Shown here piece by piece: positions 52,104 through 61,361 of a stretch of 64,000 bases of DNA. The first letter of the stretch is position 1; each line of letters starts with the position of its first letter. The notes beneath the pieces are model-generated. The model made no database searches. It saw only the letters and a program-made list of their open reading frames with translations, and had not been told where the DNA came from. The stretch comes from Candidatus Saccharimonadota bacterium (GTDB lineage Bacteria > Patescibacteriota > Saccharimonadia > Saccharimonadales > Saccharimonadaceae), in NCBI GenBank assembly GCA_017431725.1, contig JAFRKN010000010.1, forward strand, positions 1-64,000. The letters are read 5' to 3'. Position numbers and translations under genes: made by a program.

Positions 52104-52619
52104 ATGGCAAAATCACAAGATTATATTCAAAGAACTTTAGTAGTTTTAAAGCCTGATACTGTCCAACGTGGCATCATCGGCGAAATCATCCAGCGTTTCG
52201 AACGTGTTGGTCTCAAAATTGTCGGTATGAAGATGGTCATGCCAGAAGAAAAACTTTACCGGCAACATTATGAAGATATCGGTCAAATGATTACTCGTCG
52301 TGGCGAACAAGCCTACCGCTACAATGTTGAGTATATGATGACTGGCCCCGTTATTGCGATGGTCTTAGAAGGCGTAGAGGCTCAACCACTTGTCCGTAAA
52401 ATCGTTGGCCCTACCGAGCCAAAATCTGCCGAAATGGGTACTATTCGTGGCGATTATTCTCACATGAGTTTCGGTTACTCTGATGCCAAAGGCACCGGCG
52501 TCCCAAACCTTGTTCACGCTTCCGGTTCTCTCGAAGAAGCCAAAAAGGAAATCGACCTCTGGTTCAACGCCAACGAACTCTACGATTACAGCGATCTTAA
52601 CGAAAAATATACAAGATAA
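52104..52619 (+). CDS. ndk: nucleoside diphosphate kinase
   Basis: The product is 171 aa. It has RTLVVLKPDTVQRGIIGEII at the start and the active-site histidine in NLVHASGS. The usual length is about 140; about 30 extra residues lie around residues 65-80 and at the C-terminus. It balances NTP pools. An AAAAAGGAG site lies upstream of the ATG, with the TATAAT some 20 nt away. Confidence 0.93.
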   Translation: MAKSQDYIQRTLVVLKPDTVQRGIIGEIIQRFERVGLKIVGMKMVMPEEKLYRQHYEDIGQMITRRGEQAYRYNVEYMMTGPVIAMVLEGVEAQPLVRKIVGPTEPKSAEMGTIRGDYSHMSFGYSDAKGTGVPNLVHASGSLEEAKKEIDLWFNANELYDYSDLNEKYTR

Positions 52620-52654
52620 CTGGTGAAAGCCTTTTTGTTAGCATAATAAGGTTT

Positions 52655-52714
52655 AGATAATAAAAATCAACGTGGCGTGAAGCCATCACTTATTAAAGTT
52701 ATTTTTTATTATCT
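52655..52714. repeat. palindrome between ndk and the ABC operon
   Basis: AGATAATAAAAA (52655-52666) pairs with TTTTTATTATCT (52703-52714), with an inner TGGC/GCCA hairpin. It probably acts as a bidirectional terminator between convergent genes. Confidence 0.65.
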
Positions 52715-53430
52715 TATAATACCTTCTTTAAGAATTCCTTCACTCTTGGAGTTTTTGGGTGCTCAAAAAACTCAATTGGCGTTCCTTCTTCAATGATTTT
52801 CCCCTCATCAATAAACACAATACGCGTCCCCACCTCTTTCGCAAAATTCATTTCGTGCGTCACTATCATAATTGTCATCCCTTCATCCGCCAGCTCATGA
52901 ATCAAGGCTAAAACGTCTCCGATCGACTCCGGGTCAAGCGCAGAAGTTGGTTCATCAAATAAAAGCACTTTTGGCTCCATCATCATTGCTCGGATAATTG
53001 CTACCCGTTGTTTTTGTCCACCCGATAAACTAGCAGGGAAAGCATCAACTTTATCCAGTAAACCAATATGGCGTAACAGCCCCTTTGCTTTTTTCTCCGC
53101 CTCTTCCTCGCTCATTAATTTTAATATCACTGGCGCAAGAGTCAAATTTTTCATTACGGTCAAATTATTAATCAAATTAAAATGTTGAAATACCATCCCG
53201 ATATCTTGACGTATTTTCTCGATATTTTTATCTGTGATTAAAGTGTCATCAAGATAAATTTCTCCAGTCGTCGGTTCTTCAATGCGATTGATGCATCTTA
53301 AAAAGGTTGATTTTCCAGAACCAGATGGACCCAAAACTATCACTTTCTCTCCATCTTTTAATGTAAAATCAATTCCTCTCAAAACTTTGTTTGACCCAAA
53401 ATTTTTCTTAAGATTCCGCACGGAGATCAC
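52714..53430 (-). CDS. polar amino-acid ABC transporter ATP-binding protein (GlnQ-like)
   Basis: The product is 238 aa. Walker A is [15 protein letters not shown], the signature [17 protein letters not shown], and Walker [15 protein letters not shown]. It energises uptake of a polar amino acid such as glutamine. It overlaps the permease gene by 23 nt; last gene of the operon. Confidence 0.93.
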   Translation of the reverse strand: MISVRNLKKNFGSNKVLRGIDFTLKDGEKVIVLGPSGSGKSTFLRCINRIEEPTTGEIYLDDTLITDKNIEKIRQDIGMVFQHFNLINNLTVMKNLTLAPVILKLMSEEEAEKKAKGLLRHIGLLDKVDAFPASLSGGQKQRVAIIRAMMMEPKVLLFDEPTSALDPESIGDVLALIHELADEGMTIMIVTHEMNFAKEVGTRIVFIDEGKIIEEGTPIEFFEHPKTPRVKEFLKKVL

Positions 53431-54112
53431 TTTTTCTCAACCCTTTCTCCACCCTCTTGATTATAAACGAAATCAAATAAACCACGGCCAAATAAAATAG
53501 TGCCGCCGTAAACATTGGCACTACATAACTTGACATATTTTGCCCAGAACCAATATCTTTTGCTGCCATATTTAAATCATACATTCCTACCATACTCACA
53601 ATTGCAGTTTCCTTTATCACAGTAATAACTTCATTGCCAAGTGCCGGAATAATATTTTTAATTGCTTGTGGCGCCACAATTTTTTTAAAAATTACCATTC
53701 GTGGCAAACCCAAAGCTAGTCCTGCCTCTGTTTGCCCTTTATCTACTGACAAAATACCACCCCGAATAATTTCTGCCGTATAAGCCGCTGAGTTAAACCC
53801 AAAAGCCAAAATTGCCGTTACAATTTGCGGAAAACCTCGTATTGCAAAAATCACAAAAAACATAATAAAAAGTTGCAACGCCATTGGCGTCCCTCGAATA
53901 ATCGTTACATATATTCTACAAATAAATTTCGGCACGGCTAGCCATGCCGATGGCTTTGCCGTGTCTACTAGCGCAATAATTGTTCCAAGCAAAAACCCAA
54001 TCAAAATTGCGAAAAAGGCAATCTCGAGCGTCAATAAAAATCCGTGCCAAAGGGAATCAATATACTCCGGCGTAGAAAACAGCTCAACTAATTTTGAAAA
54101 GAATTCTTCCAT
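53408..54112 (-). CDS. polar amino-acid ABC transporter permease (HisM/GlnP-like)
   Basis: The product is 234 aa with membrane segments at about 20-45, 75-105 and 195-218. The EAA loop region is [29 protein letters not shown]. It belongs with the preceding binding protein and following ATPase; starts directly at the stop of the binding-protein gene. Confidence 0.92.
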   Translation of the reverse strand: MEEFFSKLVELFSTPEYIDSLWHGFLLTLEIAFFAILIGFLLGTIIALVDTAKPSAWLAVPKFICRIYVTIIRGTPMALQLFIMFFVIFAIRGFPQIVTAILAFGFNSAAYTAEIIRGGILSVDKGQTEAGLALGLPRMVIFKKIVAPQAIKNIIPALGNEVITVIKETAIVSMVGMYDLNMAAKDIGSGQNMSSYVVPMFTAALFYLAVVYLISFIIKRVEKGLRKSDLRAES

Positions 54113-54973
54113 CTAAAATCCCATATATTTTAGCACCAATCTGTCAATTTCAGTTATGCCGTCGGCGTCTTCGGTTAACATTTCCGCCAGAACTTCATTA
54201 AAGGCTTCTAAAAGTTCCGTTCTTTCTTTGTTTACAGCCACAGCATAAGATTCTTCTGCTGGATAATCTTCCGCTACATTACCCCCCATATAATATAATG
54301 GCAAAGCTGCTAAATTCGGATTTTTTTCTACGATAAATTTTGCCGGCAGTTCATCTGCAATTGCAAAGTCAATTATATGCGCGCTAATTGCATCCGCTGC
54401 TAACTGGTGAGAATCAAACCCCTTTATTTCCGCTCCTTTATCTTTTAAGACGCCATTATCAATTTCTTCAGCCGCAAACAAATATCCAGTCCCTCCAGTC
54501 TGAGAACCAAGTCTTTTCCCAGCTAAGGCATCCCAAACAATATGCCCATTGCGAACTTCTGGCGCCATATTCTTATCGTAAATAACATATTGGACAGATG
54601 TATAATAAGGAATACTAAAATTCACTTTTTCCGTTCTAGACGGAGTAATCGTTAGCCCTGCGACTCCTGCATCTGCAATTTTTCCTGCCGCCACATTGTC
54701 AATTATTACATCAAACTCAACGTCTTTTATTTCGATACTTTTTCCTAATTTTTCTGCTACACGGTTGATAATTTCTACGTCAACTCCCTTTATCTCTCTC
54801 CCCTCATAGAACTCAAATGGCGCAAAAAATGCATTCGTCTCTATTATGTAATCCGAAACTCTTAGATTTTTTATAAAAAAGAAAGTGCCAATTCCAATTA
54901 TTAGCACTATTAAACTAATTACTATTTTTTCTGCATCTAAAAATGCTTTTTTCTTAGACTTCTTCTTGCTCAT
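54113..54973 (-). CDS. membrane-anchored amino-acid binding protein (SBP family 3)
   Basis: The product is 286 aa. A Lys-rich start and one transmembrane helix (about 15-36) replace the usual lipoprotein signal. The SBP_bac_3 fold follows: GVDVEIINRVAEKLGK, DAGVAGLTITPSRTEKVNFSIPYY, LGSQTGGTGY. ATG 54973 (MSKKKSKKK) is chosen because the TATAAT ends just 7 nt before it. First gene of the importer operon. Confidence 0.9.
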   Translation of the reverse strand: MSKKKSKKKAFLDAEKIVISLIVLIIGIGTFFFIKNLRVSDYIIETNAFFAPFEFYEGREIKGVDVEIINRVAEKLGKSIEIKDVEFDVIIDNVAAGKIADAGVAGLTITPSRTEKVNFSIPYYTSVQYVIYDKNMAPEVRNGHIVWDALAGKRLGSQTGGTGYLFAAEEIDNGVLKDKGAEIKGFDSHQLAADAISAHIIDFAIADELPAKFIVEKNPNLAALPLYYMGGNVAEDYPAEESYAVAVNKERTELLEAFNEVLAEMLTEDADGITEIDRLVLKYMGF

Positions 54974-55013
54974 GCTTTTATTATAACACAACAACCAGTC
55001 TCTATACAAAATC

Positions 55014-55089
55014 TGGTGACCCGGGTGCGAGTTGAACGCACAACCTCTTCCTTAGGACGGAATTGCTCTATCCATTGAGCTACCGGGCC
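55014..55089 (-). tRNA. tRNA-Arg (anticodon CCT)
   Basis: The acceptor stem GGCCCGG pairs with CCGGGTC (one G-T), and the anticodon loop GTCCTAA gives CCT for AGG. The T-loop is GTTCAACTC and CCA is encoded. Confidence 0.93.
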
Positions 55090-55102
55090 AAATATTATAT
55101 GC

Positions 55103-55112
55103 TATAATTATA
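55103..55112. promoter_or_regulatory. symmetric -10 shared by tRNA-Arg(CCT) and the SurA-like gene
   Basis: TATAATTATA gives a plus-strand -10 ending 6 nt before ATG 55115 and a minus-strand -10 ending 17 nt before the tRNA 5' end. TGC precedes the plus-strand -10 as an extended element. Confidence 0.65.
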
Positions 55113-55114
55113 AC

Positions 55115-56122
55115 ATGACTCTGTTAAAGAAGAAAGATGAGAAAAAAACTGAACAAGAAAAGGTCGAAGAACGCCGTGAAGAGGTGCTTGCCGCTGGCCG
55201 TAAATTTAAATATCCTCTTCAATGGACTAAACATCGCATTGTTATTAATACTATTTTGATTGCTTTTGTAGTTTTTGCCATGATCACTATTGGGGGATGG
55301 CTAGCTCTTTATCGATTAGGTATGACCGACGAATTACTCTTCCGTGTTACTAAAATCCTGCCAGTTCCAGTCGCCACTGTCGATGCAGAAAACGTTCGTT
55401 TTTCCGATTATTTGATGTTTTTCCGTAGTAGTATTATTTCTATCGAACGACAATCTGGTAGTCAATTCGACAAAACTTCCGCTGAAGAGGTACGTACCAA
55501 ATACAAACGCTCCGCTCTCTCAGAAGCCGAAGCATACACCTACGCTTTAAAACTTGCCAAAGAATTAGGCATTTCCGTTTCTGATGAAGAAATCGCTACT
55601 GAATTTTATCGTCACCTCAAGATTGGCGGTATCGATCGTAGCGAAGAGGGATTTATCAAAATCATAGAAGATAATTTTGGTCTCACCAAAAATGAATACG
55701 AACGTATGCTCTATTTAACGCTCATCAAAGCCAAAGTTGAAGCATCAATCGACGTAAAAGCCAATGAAATTGCCGAAAAAGTCGAAACAATCTTAAAAGA
55801 TAACGGCAATAATTATCAATCCGCCGTCGAACAATTAGGCGATGCCATCATCTACGAAGAAACCGGTGGGCTCGTCGGTAGTAAGAATATCGATGGTGGT
55901 CGCGCTTCCGAAGCCATCAAACTCGAACCCGGCGAAAGCAGTGGGCGCTTCATCTCGATGAATGGCGACGGTTATTATTTTGTTAAGCTTATTTCAAAAA
56001 CTGAGGCTGAAGTCAATTTTGTTTCCATCAAAGTTCCGTTCACCGAATTTGACAAACGGTTTAATACTCTTTCCGAAGAAAACAAAATCGACGAATTTAT
56101 TGAAATCAAAATTGAAGATTAA
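55115..56122 (+). CDS. membrane-anchored SurA/PrsA-like peptidyl-prolyl isomerase
   Basis: The product is 335 aa. A charged cytoplasmic start leads to a transmembrane helix (about 46-70), then a SurA-N-like helical domain (about 85-240) and a parvulin-like domain (GGLVGSKNIDGGRASEAIKLEPGESSGRFISMNGDGYYFVKLISK). It probably folds secreted proteins outside the membrane. It converges on the restriction endonuclease gene with overlapping stop codons. Confidence 0.8.
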   Translation: MTLLKKKDEKKTEQEKVEERREEVLAAGRKFKYPLQWTKHRIVINTILIAFVVFAMITIGGWLALYRLGMTDELLFRVTKILPVPVATVDAENVRFSDYLMFFRSSIISIERQSGSQFDKTSAEEVRTKYKRSALSEAEAYTYALKLAKELGISVSDEEIATEFYRHLKIGGIDRSEEGFIKIIEDNFGLTKNEYERMLYLTLIKAKVEASIDVKANEIAEKVETILKDNGNNYQSAVEQLGDAIIYEETGGLVGSKNIDGGRASEAIKLEPGESSGRFISMNGDGYYFVKLISKTEAEVNFVSIKVPFTEFDKRFNTLSEENKIDEFIEIKIED

Positions 56123-56988
56123 ACAGAAAAAGGTATTTTTAATCGTTTTAAGATTTTTTTAAAATCATCTAGCGAATGTTTGTTATCTTTTAATACTAAA
56201 TATTCTACTCTGCGCGCTTTTAGTTGATTCTTATTTTGCTCGCTCAGAGTATCGGCCACAAAAATATCACTGTCCCTAGCTATTGTAGCATCTGCACTTT
56301 CTGGATTACCTTTCCCCATCAATTTTACCTCTATTCTGTAAACTTTCCCATCAGAACTCTTTAATTTGTAATCTACCTCTCTGTCAAAAGCCTTCTTTTT
56401 ATCTTTATGGAAAGGCTTATTATCTATATTTTTCTTTGGCACTCCAGCCGATTTACAAAGTTCATCTAGAAGTGGTTTTTCAACTTTTTTACCAATCGAA
56501 CTCCAAGCCCCTCCTCTTATCTGAAGTTTTTTGGTCGCTAAAGCATTTATCACTAATAGGCTTTCTTCCAACGATAGATTCACGGTAATCTCTTTGTAGC
56601 TTATTTTTATGTTTATATTCAAATCATTGCTTACATCTTTTTCTAATTCGGCGACCAAAGAATTTAAATAATCAAAATTATTATTAGCAACGTCTAAGAC
56701 AAGGTTCTTTGAGGCCGTCCCATAAATATTTGTAATAGTTTTCTTATTCATACCAGCGAAAACCGCGACTTCATCAGGAGAAAATCTATCAGAAGTGATG
56801 AAATATTTTCTATACCATTCTAAAGTGATTAGTTTATCGTTCATTTTTGCTTCAACTATTTTTTTAAAAAAAGATAGTGTAAAATCAAAAAATTTTGCAT
56901 TTATCGCATTTATTACCTCATCACGGTAATCCTCACCTTTCATGAGTTTATTCACCGTGTTTTTTATCACGTCATCTTCGAACGTCAT
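56119..56988 (-). CDS. CfrBI-like type II restriction endonuclease
   Basis: The product is 289 aa. The C-terminal half has REVDYKLKSSDGKVYRIEVKLMGKGNPESAD.., with an E-VDY...EVK nuclease core and the GGAWSSIGKKVEKPLL region that I associate with the CfrBI family (CCWWGG cutters). The N-terminal half is helical. The site specificity is not certain. It overlaps the methyltransferase gene by 17 nt, forming a complete restriction-modification pair. Confidence 0.75.
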   Translation of the reverse strand: MTFEDDVIKNTVNKLMKGEDYRDEVINAINAKFFDFTLSFFKKIVEAKMNDKLITLEWYRKYFITSDRFSPDEVAVFAGMNKKTITNIYGTASKNLVLDVANNNFDYLNSLVAELEKDVSNDLNINIKISYKEITVNLSLEESLLVINALATKKLQIRGGAWSSIGKKVEKPLLDELCKSAGVPKKNIDNKPFHKDKKKAFDREVDYKLKSSDGKVYRIEVKLMGKGNPESADATIARDSDIFVADTLSEQNKNQLKARRVEYLVLKDNKHSLDDFKKILKRLKIPFSV

Positions 56989-58132
56989 AATATCCTTTCT
57001 CCCCCTTATTTATTAAATCAGCATATTTTTCATTTAGCTCACACATAATTGGAATTCTATTCATTGATTTCGCCACTCTTCCTAACGTTCCAGAGCCAGC
57101 GAAAGGGTCAAGTATCGCATCGTTCTCAAAGGAATAATATTTTAATATTCTTCTGCAAAGCTCATCAGGAAACACCGCTGGGTGATTTTTATTTGATTTG
57201 GGCGCTATATACCAACAATTATTCGTGTCAATTTCTTCATCTTCATGCCTGTCGTATTTTTTATAATCTTTTATATTTTTATCAAGTAAAAAATTACATT
57301 TTTTTCTATATATCATTATACTTTCAGTGATGCAGTTAGGTTTATAGGATAATGGTTCGCGTGTTTGTAAATAACCACCTATTCGGTTAGGAACTGATGG
57401 CTCTGGTTTAATCCAAATTATTTCATCAATAAAATAAAAACCCGCTTCTTCCAATATTTTATGGTAATCATAATGAATAGGGTACCGTATACTTTCAAAT
57501 TCACGACCTGGTCGCTTGGTTATAACAGGGGAAATATTTATAATAAAAAATCTTCCGTCTTCCAAAACACGATTCACTGCCTTAAAAATTGCCCCCATTT
57601 TTTTTAGGTAATCTTTATAAGAATGATAATCAGAATATTCTCTTGCATTATAATATGGCGGAGAAGTAAAAGTCATTTGTATAGATTTTGCCGGTAATTT
57701 TTTTAGTGTTTTTTCCGCGTCTCCTATCAGTAACGTAGGTTTTAAAGTGATTTCGCATTTTTTTCGTTTTGTTTTATTTTGACGATAAGTAAAATAATCT
57801 GCCATCTTGTCTAAAATTTCATTATGATAATGCAATCTAATTTTTTCACCTAGTTCGTAAAAGTTTTTATCCATTTTACCTTTATAAAGACACGTTCTAA
57901 ACATCTGATAAATTAATTCCATAGGGTTCTTAGAATTAAAAGCCTGATGTTTTATAAAATTAAAAACTCTCTCGTTATCATCTTGTCTTCCGATAGAAGA
58001 AACTACTTCTCGTCTCAAATCTAACTTTAAATTATAATTATCAAAATAATCCAATAATAAATCAAAACTTTCTTTGGACTTATTTTTTCCTAAAGATTTA
58101 ATTTTTTCTACCGTAGTGCCATCACGTGGCAT
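56972..58132 (-). CDS. DNA methyltransferase of the CfrBI-like system (probably N4-cytosine)
   Basis: The product is 386 aa. Motif IV is TSPPYYN (SPPY is typical of N4-cytosine enzymes) and motif I is DPFAGSGTLG near the C-terminus, so the order is the beta class. About 140 N-terminal residues form an extra helical domain. It protects the host against the linked nuclease. ATG 58132 (MPRDG) is chosen for its GGAGG site; a TTG at 58144 is less likely. The unit interrupts the interval between the SurA-like gene and tRNA-Gly. Confidence 0.85.
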   Translation of the reverse strand: MPRDGTTVEKIKSLGKNKSKESFDLLLDYFDNYNLKLDLRREVVSSIGRQDDNERVFNFIKHQAFNSKNPMELIYQMFRTCLYKGKMDKNFYELGEKIRLHYHNEILDKMADYFTYRQNKTKRKKCEITLKPTLLIGDAEKTLKKLPAKSIQMTFTSPPYYNAREYSDYHSYKDYLKKMGAIFKAVNRVLEDGRFFIINISPVITKRPGREFESIRYPIHYDYHKILEEAGFYFIDEIIWIKPEPSVPNRIGGYLQTREPLSYKPNCITESIMIYRKKCNFLLDKNIKDYKKYDRHEDEEIDTNNCWYIAPKSNKNHPAVFPDELCRRILKYYSFENDAILDPFAGSGTLGRVAKSMNRIPIMCELNEKYADLINKGEKGYYDVRR

Positions 58133-58173
58133 TTTTGCCTCCAATTATTTATACCAATTATAACAGATGTGAA

Positions 58174-58201
58174 CAAAAAAATCCTTTTTTCAAGGATTTT
58201 T
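58174..58201 (-). terminator. terminator of tRNA-Gly
   Basis: On the minus strand AAAAATCCTTGAAAAAAGGATTTTTTT forms a short stem with a T-run right after the tRNA CCA. Confidence 0.7.
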
Positions 58202-58203
58202 AT

Positions 58204-58278
58204 TGGTGCGGGTAGAGGGAGTCGGACCCTCGTCTCATCCTTGGGAAGGATACATAATAGCCGTTATACGATACCCGC
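58204..58278 (-). tRNA. tRNA-Gly (anticodon CCC)
   Basis: The acceptor stem GCGGGTA pairs with TACCCGC. The anticodon loop TTCCCAA gives CCC for GGG, the T-loop is GTCCGACTC, and CCA is encoded. Its promoter (TGATATAAT on minus) is separate from that of argS. Confidence 0.93.
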
Positions 58279-58327
58279 TAACACTATTATTATATCACAC
58301 CCCCTATAATTATGATATAATTACTTT

Positions 58328-60124
58328 ATGCAAGAAATTGAAACTAGTCTTAAAAAAGTTATTCAAGGCCTTTACGATCTCGATTTTGATCCCGAAATTA
58401 CTCCTTCGCCCGAAAATATCGACGCCGATTATTCTTCAAACGCTCCGCTCAAGCTTGCCAAAATACTCCACAAATCTCCCCTAGACATCGCCAGAGAAAT
58501 AGAGATTAATTTTGGAACTTTAGAGACCGTGCCCCGCGAGCCTTACGAGGCGAGCGAAGTGAGTGAGCCCCGTAACGACGGGCGCGAACGAACGAGGTCG
58601 AAAAAGTTCAAAATTAGTCTCTCTTCTCCTGGCTTTATCAATTTTACTTTGTCCGATGATTACTTATTGAACGCCGTTAAAGATTTAAACGAAAATTTTG
58701 CAAGAAGTATTTCTAGCAACGAATTTAAAGGCAAGACTGTCGTCTGCGAATTTAGCGACCCCAATCCCTTTAAAGTCCTTCACGTCGGCCATCTCTATAC
58801 TAGCATTGTTGGTGATTCTATCAGTCGACTTTTTGAATATGCTGGTGCAAAAGTTATTCGGGCTAACTTTGGTGGCGATGTCGGCCTTCACGTCGCTAAA
58901 ACCATGTATATTTTAAAACAAAAGAATCTAGATGATTTAACTATTGAAGATATTGCGAAATGCTACGTTGAGGGTACCTCCGCCTACGAAGAAGATGAAA
59001 AAGCCAAACAGGAAATTACCGAACTCAATAAAGAAATTTATAAAATCAATTCCGAAAATATTCACGATTCTGATCTTGCCAAATTATACTGGAAGGGCAG
59101 AGAATTATCTTACGATTATTTTAATCAATTTTACGATTCCATCGGTGTAAAATTCGATAAGTATTATCCTGAGTCTACCGTTGCCGAACTTGGAACCAAA
59201 AAAGTAAAAGAAGAATTAGAAAATGGTGTTTATGAAGAATCTAACGGTGCCATTATTTTCGACGGTAAAAAATTCGGCCTCCACACCCGTGTTTTTATCA
59301 ATCAAGCGGGTGTCCCGACTTACGAGACCAAAGACGTTGGTTTAATTTTTACTAAATGGGATGATTATCATTTTGATAAGTCTGTTATCATCACTGGTTC
59401 CGAGCAACTTGAATATATGAAAGTCGTTCTCAAGTCTATTGAACAATATGCCCCTGAATTAGTAGAAAAAACTAGCCACTTAACTCACGGCCTAGTTAAA
59501 CTTCCTGGTAACGTTAAAATGTCATCTAGAAAAGGAAACTTTCTCAGGGCTGTTGATGTCATTAGTCTAATCCGCGAAGAGCTAAAAGATTCCTATGGCT
59601 CAACTGACGACACCATTTCTCTCGCCGCTACTAAATACGCTTTTCTCAAATATAAAATGGGCGGCAACATCATTTTTGATCCAAAAGAATCCGTTAAAAT
59701 GACTGGCAATTCTGGCCCCTATCTCCTCTACTCTTGTGTCAGAGCCAAGAAGATTTTGGCGTCTGCAAATGATGCTTTTGAGGAGCATAATCGCCGACGG
59801 GGCGATTACGGAGCGACCGAAGCCCGTAACGACGGGCCTGAGGGAGCGTTCCGAAAAAGCATCATTGCAGATGCAGAGCGTAATCTTATTAAAAAGATTC
59901 TTGAATACAAGACGTTGTTGCAGGAGGCGGTCAAAGAAATGGCTCCGCACAAAGTCGCCAATTATTTATACGAACTTGCCCAATCTTTTTCCCGCTTCTA
60001 TGAAAACTGTCCTGTTATCGGCTGTAATCGCGAATCCGAACGTCTCAAACTTGTTAAAATTTATCTAGAAACTATGGCCCACGGGCTAAATATTTTAGGA
60101 ATTAAAATCCCAGAGGAGATGTAA
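58328..60124 (+). CDS. argS: arginyl-tRNA synthetase with two in-frame palindromic inserts
   Basis: The product is 598 aa. The HIGH motif is FKVLHVGHL, the KMSKS-like motif MSSRKGNF, and an Arg-N-like domain opens the protein. DALR-type C-terminal helices end LNILGIKIPEEM. Residues about 60-97 (end of the Arg-N domain) and about 479-515 (start of the anticodon-binding domain) come from two different palindromic inserts, read as Pro/Ala-Arg-Asn-Asp-Gly at the hairpin, a different frame from that in valS. TATAAT ends about 8 nt before the ATG. The stop overlaps the orn start. Confidence 0.94.
   Translation: MQEIETSLKKVIQGLYDLDFDPEITPSPENIDADYSSNAPLKLAKILHKSPLDIAREIEINFGTLETVPREPYEASEVSEPRNDGRERTRSKKFKISLSSPGFINFTLSDDYLLNAVKDLNENFARSISSNEFKGKTVVCEFSDPNPFKVLHVGHLYTSIVGDSISRLFEYAGAKVIRANFGGDVGLHVAKTMYILKQKNLDDLTIEDIAKCYVEGTSAYEEDEKAKQEITELNKEIYKINSENIHDSDLAKLYWKGRELSYDYFNQFYDSIGVKFDKYYPESTVAELGTKKVKEELENGVYEESNGAIIFDGKKFGLHTRVFINQAGVPTYETKDVGLIFTKWDDYHFDKSVIITGSEQLEYMKVVLKSIEQYAPELVEKTSHLTHGLVKLPGNVKMSSRKGNFLRAVDVISLIREELKDSYGSTDDTISLAATKYAFLKYKMGGNIIFDPKESVKMTGNSGPYLLYSCVRAKKILASANDAFEEHNRRRGDYGATEARNDGPEGAFRKSIIADAERNLIKKILEYKTLLQEAVKEMAPHKVANYLYELAQSFSRFYENCPVIGCNRESERLKLVKIYLETMAHGLNILGIKIPEEM
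58505..58618 (+). repeat. in-gene palindromic element 1, argS locus
   Basis: The arms are 58505-58528 (begins ATTAATTTTGGAACTTTAG) and 58596-58618; about 18 positions pair with a bulge. The core contains GCGAGCCTTACGAGGCGAGC and CCCCGTAACGACGGGCGC. Open in frame. Confidence 0.8.
59762..59871 (+). repeat. in-gene palindromic element 2, argS locus
   Basis: The arms TCTGCAAATGATGCTTTT (59762-59779) and AAAAGCATCATTGCAGA (59855-59871) pair apart from one bulge. The core GAGGAGCATAATCGCC-GAC-GGGGCGATTACGGAGCGA then GCCCGTAACGACGGGC closely parallels that in the P-type ATPase gene. Confidence 0.85.
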
Positions 60125-60648
60125 TGAAAAAAGCCAATTTATTCTGGATAGATTTAGAGATGACCGGGTTAGATCCCAAAAAAGATAAAATTCTTGAAGT
60201 TGCCGCCATCGCTACCGATATAAAACTAAACGAGGCAGCTAAATATGAATCGGTCGTTAAAGTCGACGAAAACTTTATGAAAAAACGTATGGTTGGTGAA
60301 TTTTGGGAAAAGAACAGCAAATCTCGCGATGCATTGATGGAACAAAACGAAACTGGTAAGCCCATAGAAGAAGTCGAAAGGGAATTAATCGAATTTCTAG
60401 ATCAAAATTTTGGCAAAGAAATTTATCTTGCCGGTAATTCTATCCATCAAGATCGCAAATTTATTGAAAACGAAATGCCTGAGCTGAATAAAAGATTCCA
60501 TTATCGTATGCTCGACGTTTCTGCCTGGAAAATCTATTTTGAAAATGCCTTGAACAAAAAGTTTATCAAATCAGAAAATCATCGAGCGCTGGATGATATT
60601 AATGGTTCAATTGAGGAGCTAAAATGGTACTTAACATTTCTAAAATAA
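60124..60648 (+). CDS. orn: oligoribonuclease
   Basis: The product is 174 aa of DEDDh exonuclease fold: LFWIDLEMTGLDPKKDKILEV, then GNSIHQDRKFI and the HRALDDINGSIEEL end. It degrades 2-5 nt RNAs and pGpG. The start overlaps the argS stop by 1 nt; its end overlaps the next gene by 25 nt. Confidence 0.93.
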   Translation: MKKANLFWIDLEMTGLDPKKDKILEVAAIATDIKLNEAAKYESVVKVDENFMKKRMVGEFWEKNSKSRDALMEQNETGKPIEEVERELIEFLDQNFGKEIYLAGNSIHQDRKFIENEMPELNKRFHYRMLDVSAWKIYFENALNKKFIKSENHRALDDINGSIEELKWYLTFLK

Positions 60649-60911
60649 GTGGAATTAAAGATTTTTCTATTCAAACCGAAAAAGATCGCGAGCTCTATCT
60701 AAAAGACGGTCGTACTTTTCTTGTTCTTCATCGTAACACTATCGAAATTCGCTGTGACGAAAAATTAAGTGATTATCTTCAATCAAAATACGAATCCGTC
60801 ATGGAATCACGCTATTATGGTCATGGCGGTATCGAAATCGTCCTCGCCGGTCAACTAAATCAGCAAGAAATTGAAGATTTAATTAGACTTAGCTATAATC
60901 TTACTCAATAA
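60624..60911 (+). CDS. MmcQ/YjbR-like small protein
   Basis: The product is 95 aa. The layout is KDGRTFLVLHRNTIEIRCDEKLSDYLQS.. GGIEIVLAGQLNQQEIEDLIRLSYNL, which resembles the MmcQ/YjbR double-wing fold (nucleic-acid-associated, function unknown). Translationally coupled to orn. Confidence 0.6.
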   Translation: MVLNISKISGIKDFSIQTEKDRELYLKDGRTFLVLHRNTIEIRCDEKLSDYLQSKYESVMESRYYGHGGIEIVLAGQLNQQEIEDLIRLSYNLTQ

Positions 60912-60915
60912 TAAT

Positions 60916-61350
60916 TTATTTCTTATTTTCTTCGGCTTCTGCTTTTTTATCACGTTTCCGATTTAAGCGGTTCATTCCTTTAATAATCATAAAGATTACC
61001 CAAGCAATAATCAAGAATTGAATCACATTTTGGATAAAATTGCCATAAGCAATCACCGCTTCATCACCTGTCCCAAAAAAATTCGGTACTCGGATTGCCA
61101 ATCCCGTAAAATCAACTCCGCCTGCAACCAACCCTACAATTGGCATCACGATATCATTCACCAGAGAATTCACAATAGCCGTAAAAGCCCCGCCTACCGC
61201 AACACCTACCGCAAGATCCACAACAGACCCTCGGTTAATAAATTCTATAAACTCTTTCTTGAAACTAGAACCGCCATTCCGTGCTTTTTTTAAAGTTTCT
61301 TTTGCCCGCTCTTTTTTTGAAATATTTTCTTTTTGTTCGGATTTTGTCAT
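60916..61350 (-). CDS. mscL: large-conductance mechanosensitive channel
   Basis: The product is 144 aa. The core is [44 protein letters not shown] (first helix), with the second helix at about 100-122. It releases solutes at hypo-osmotic shock. The 30-residue charged N-terminal extension is longer than usual. Downstream of the 204-aa membrane protein gene. Confidence 0.94.
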   Translation of the reverse strand: MTKSEQKENISKKERAKETLKKARNGGSSFKKEFIEFINRGSVVDLAVGVAVGGAFTAIVNSLVNDIVMPIVGLVAGGVDFTGLAIRVPNFFGTGDEAVIAYGNFIQNVIQFLIIAWVIFMIIKGMNRLNRKRDKKAEAEENKK

Positions 61351-61361
61351 ATTTTCCTTTC

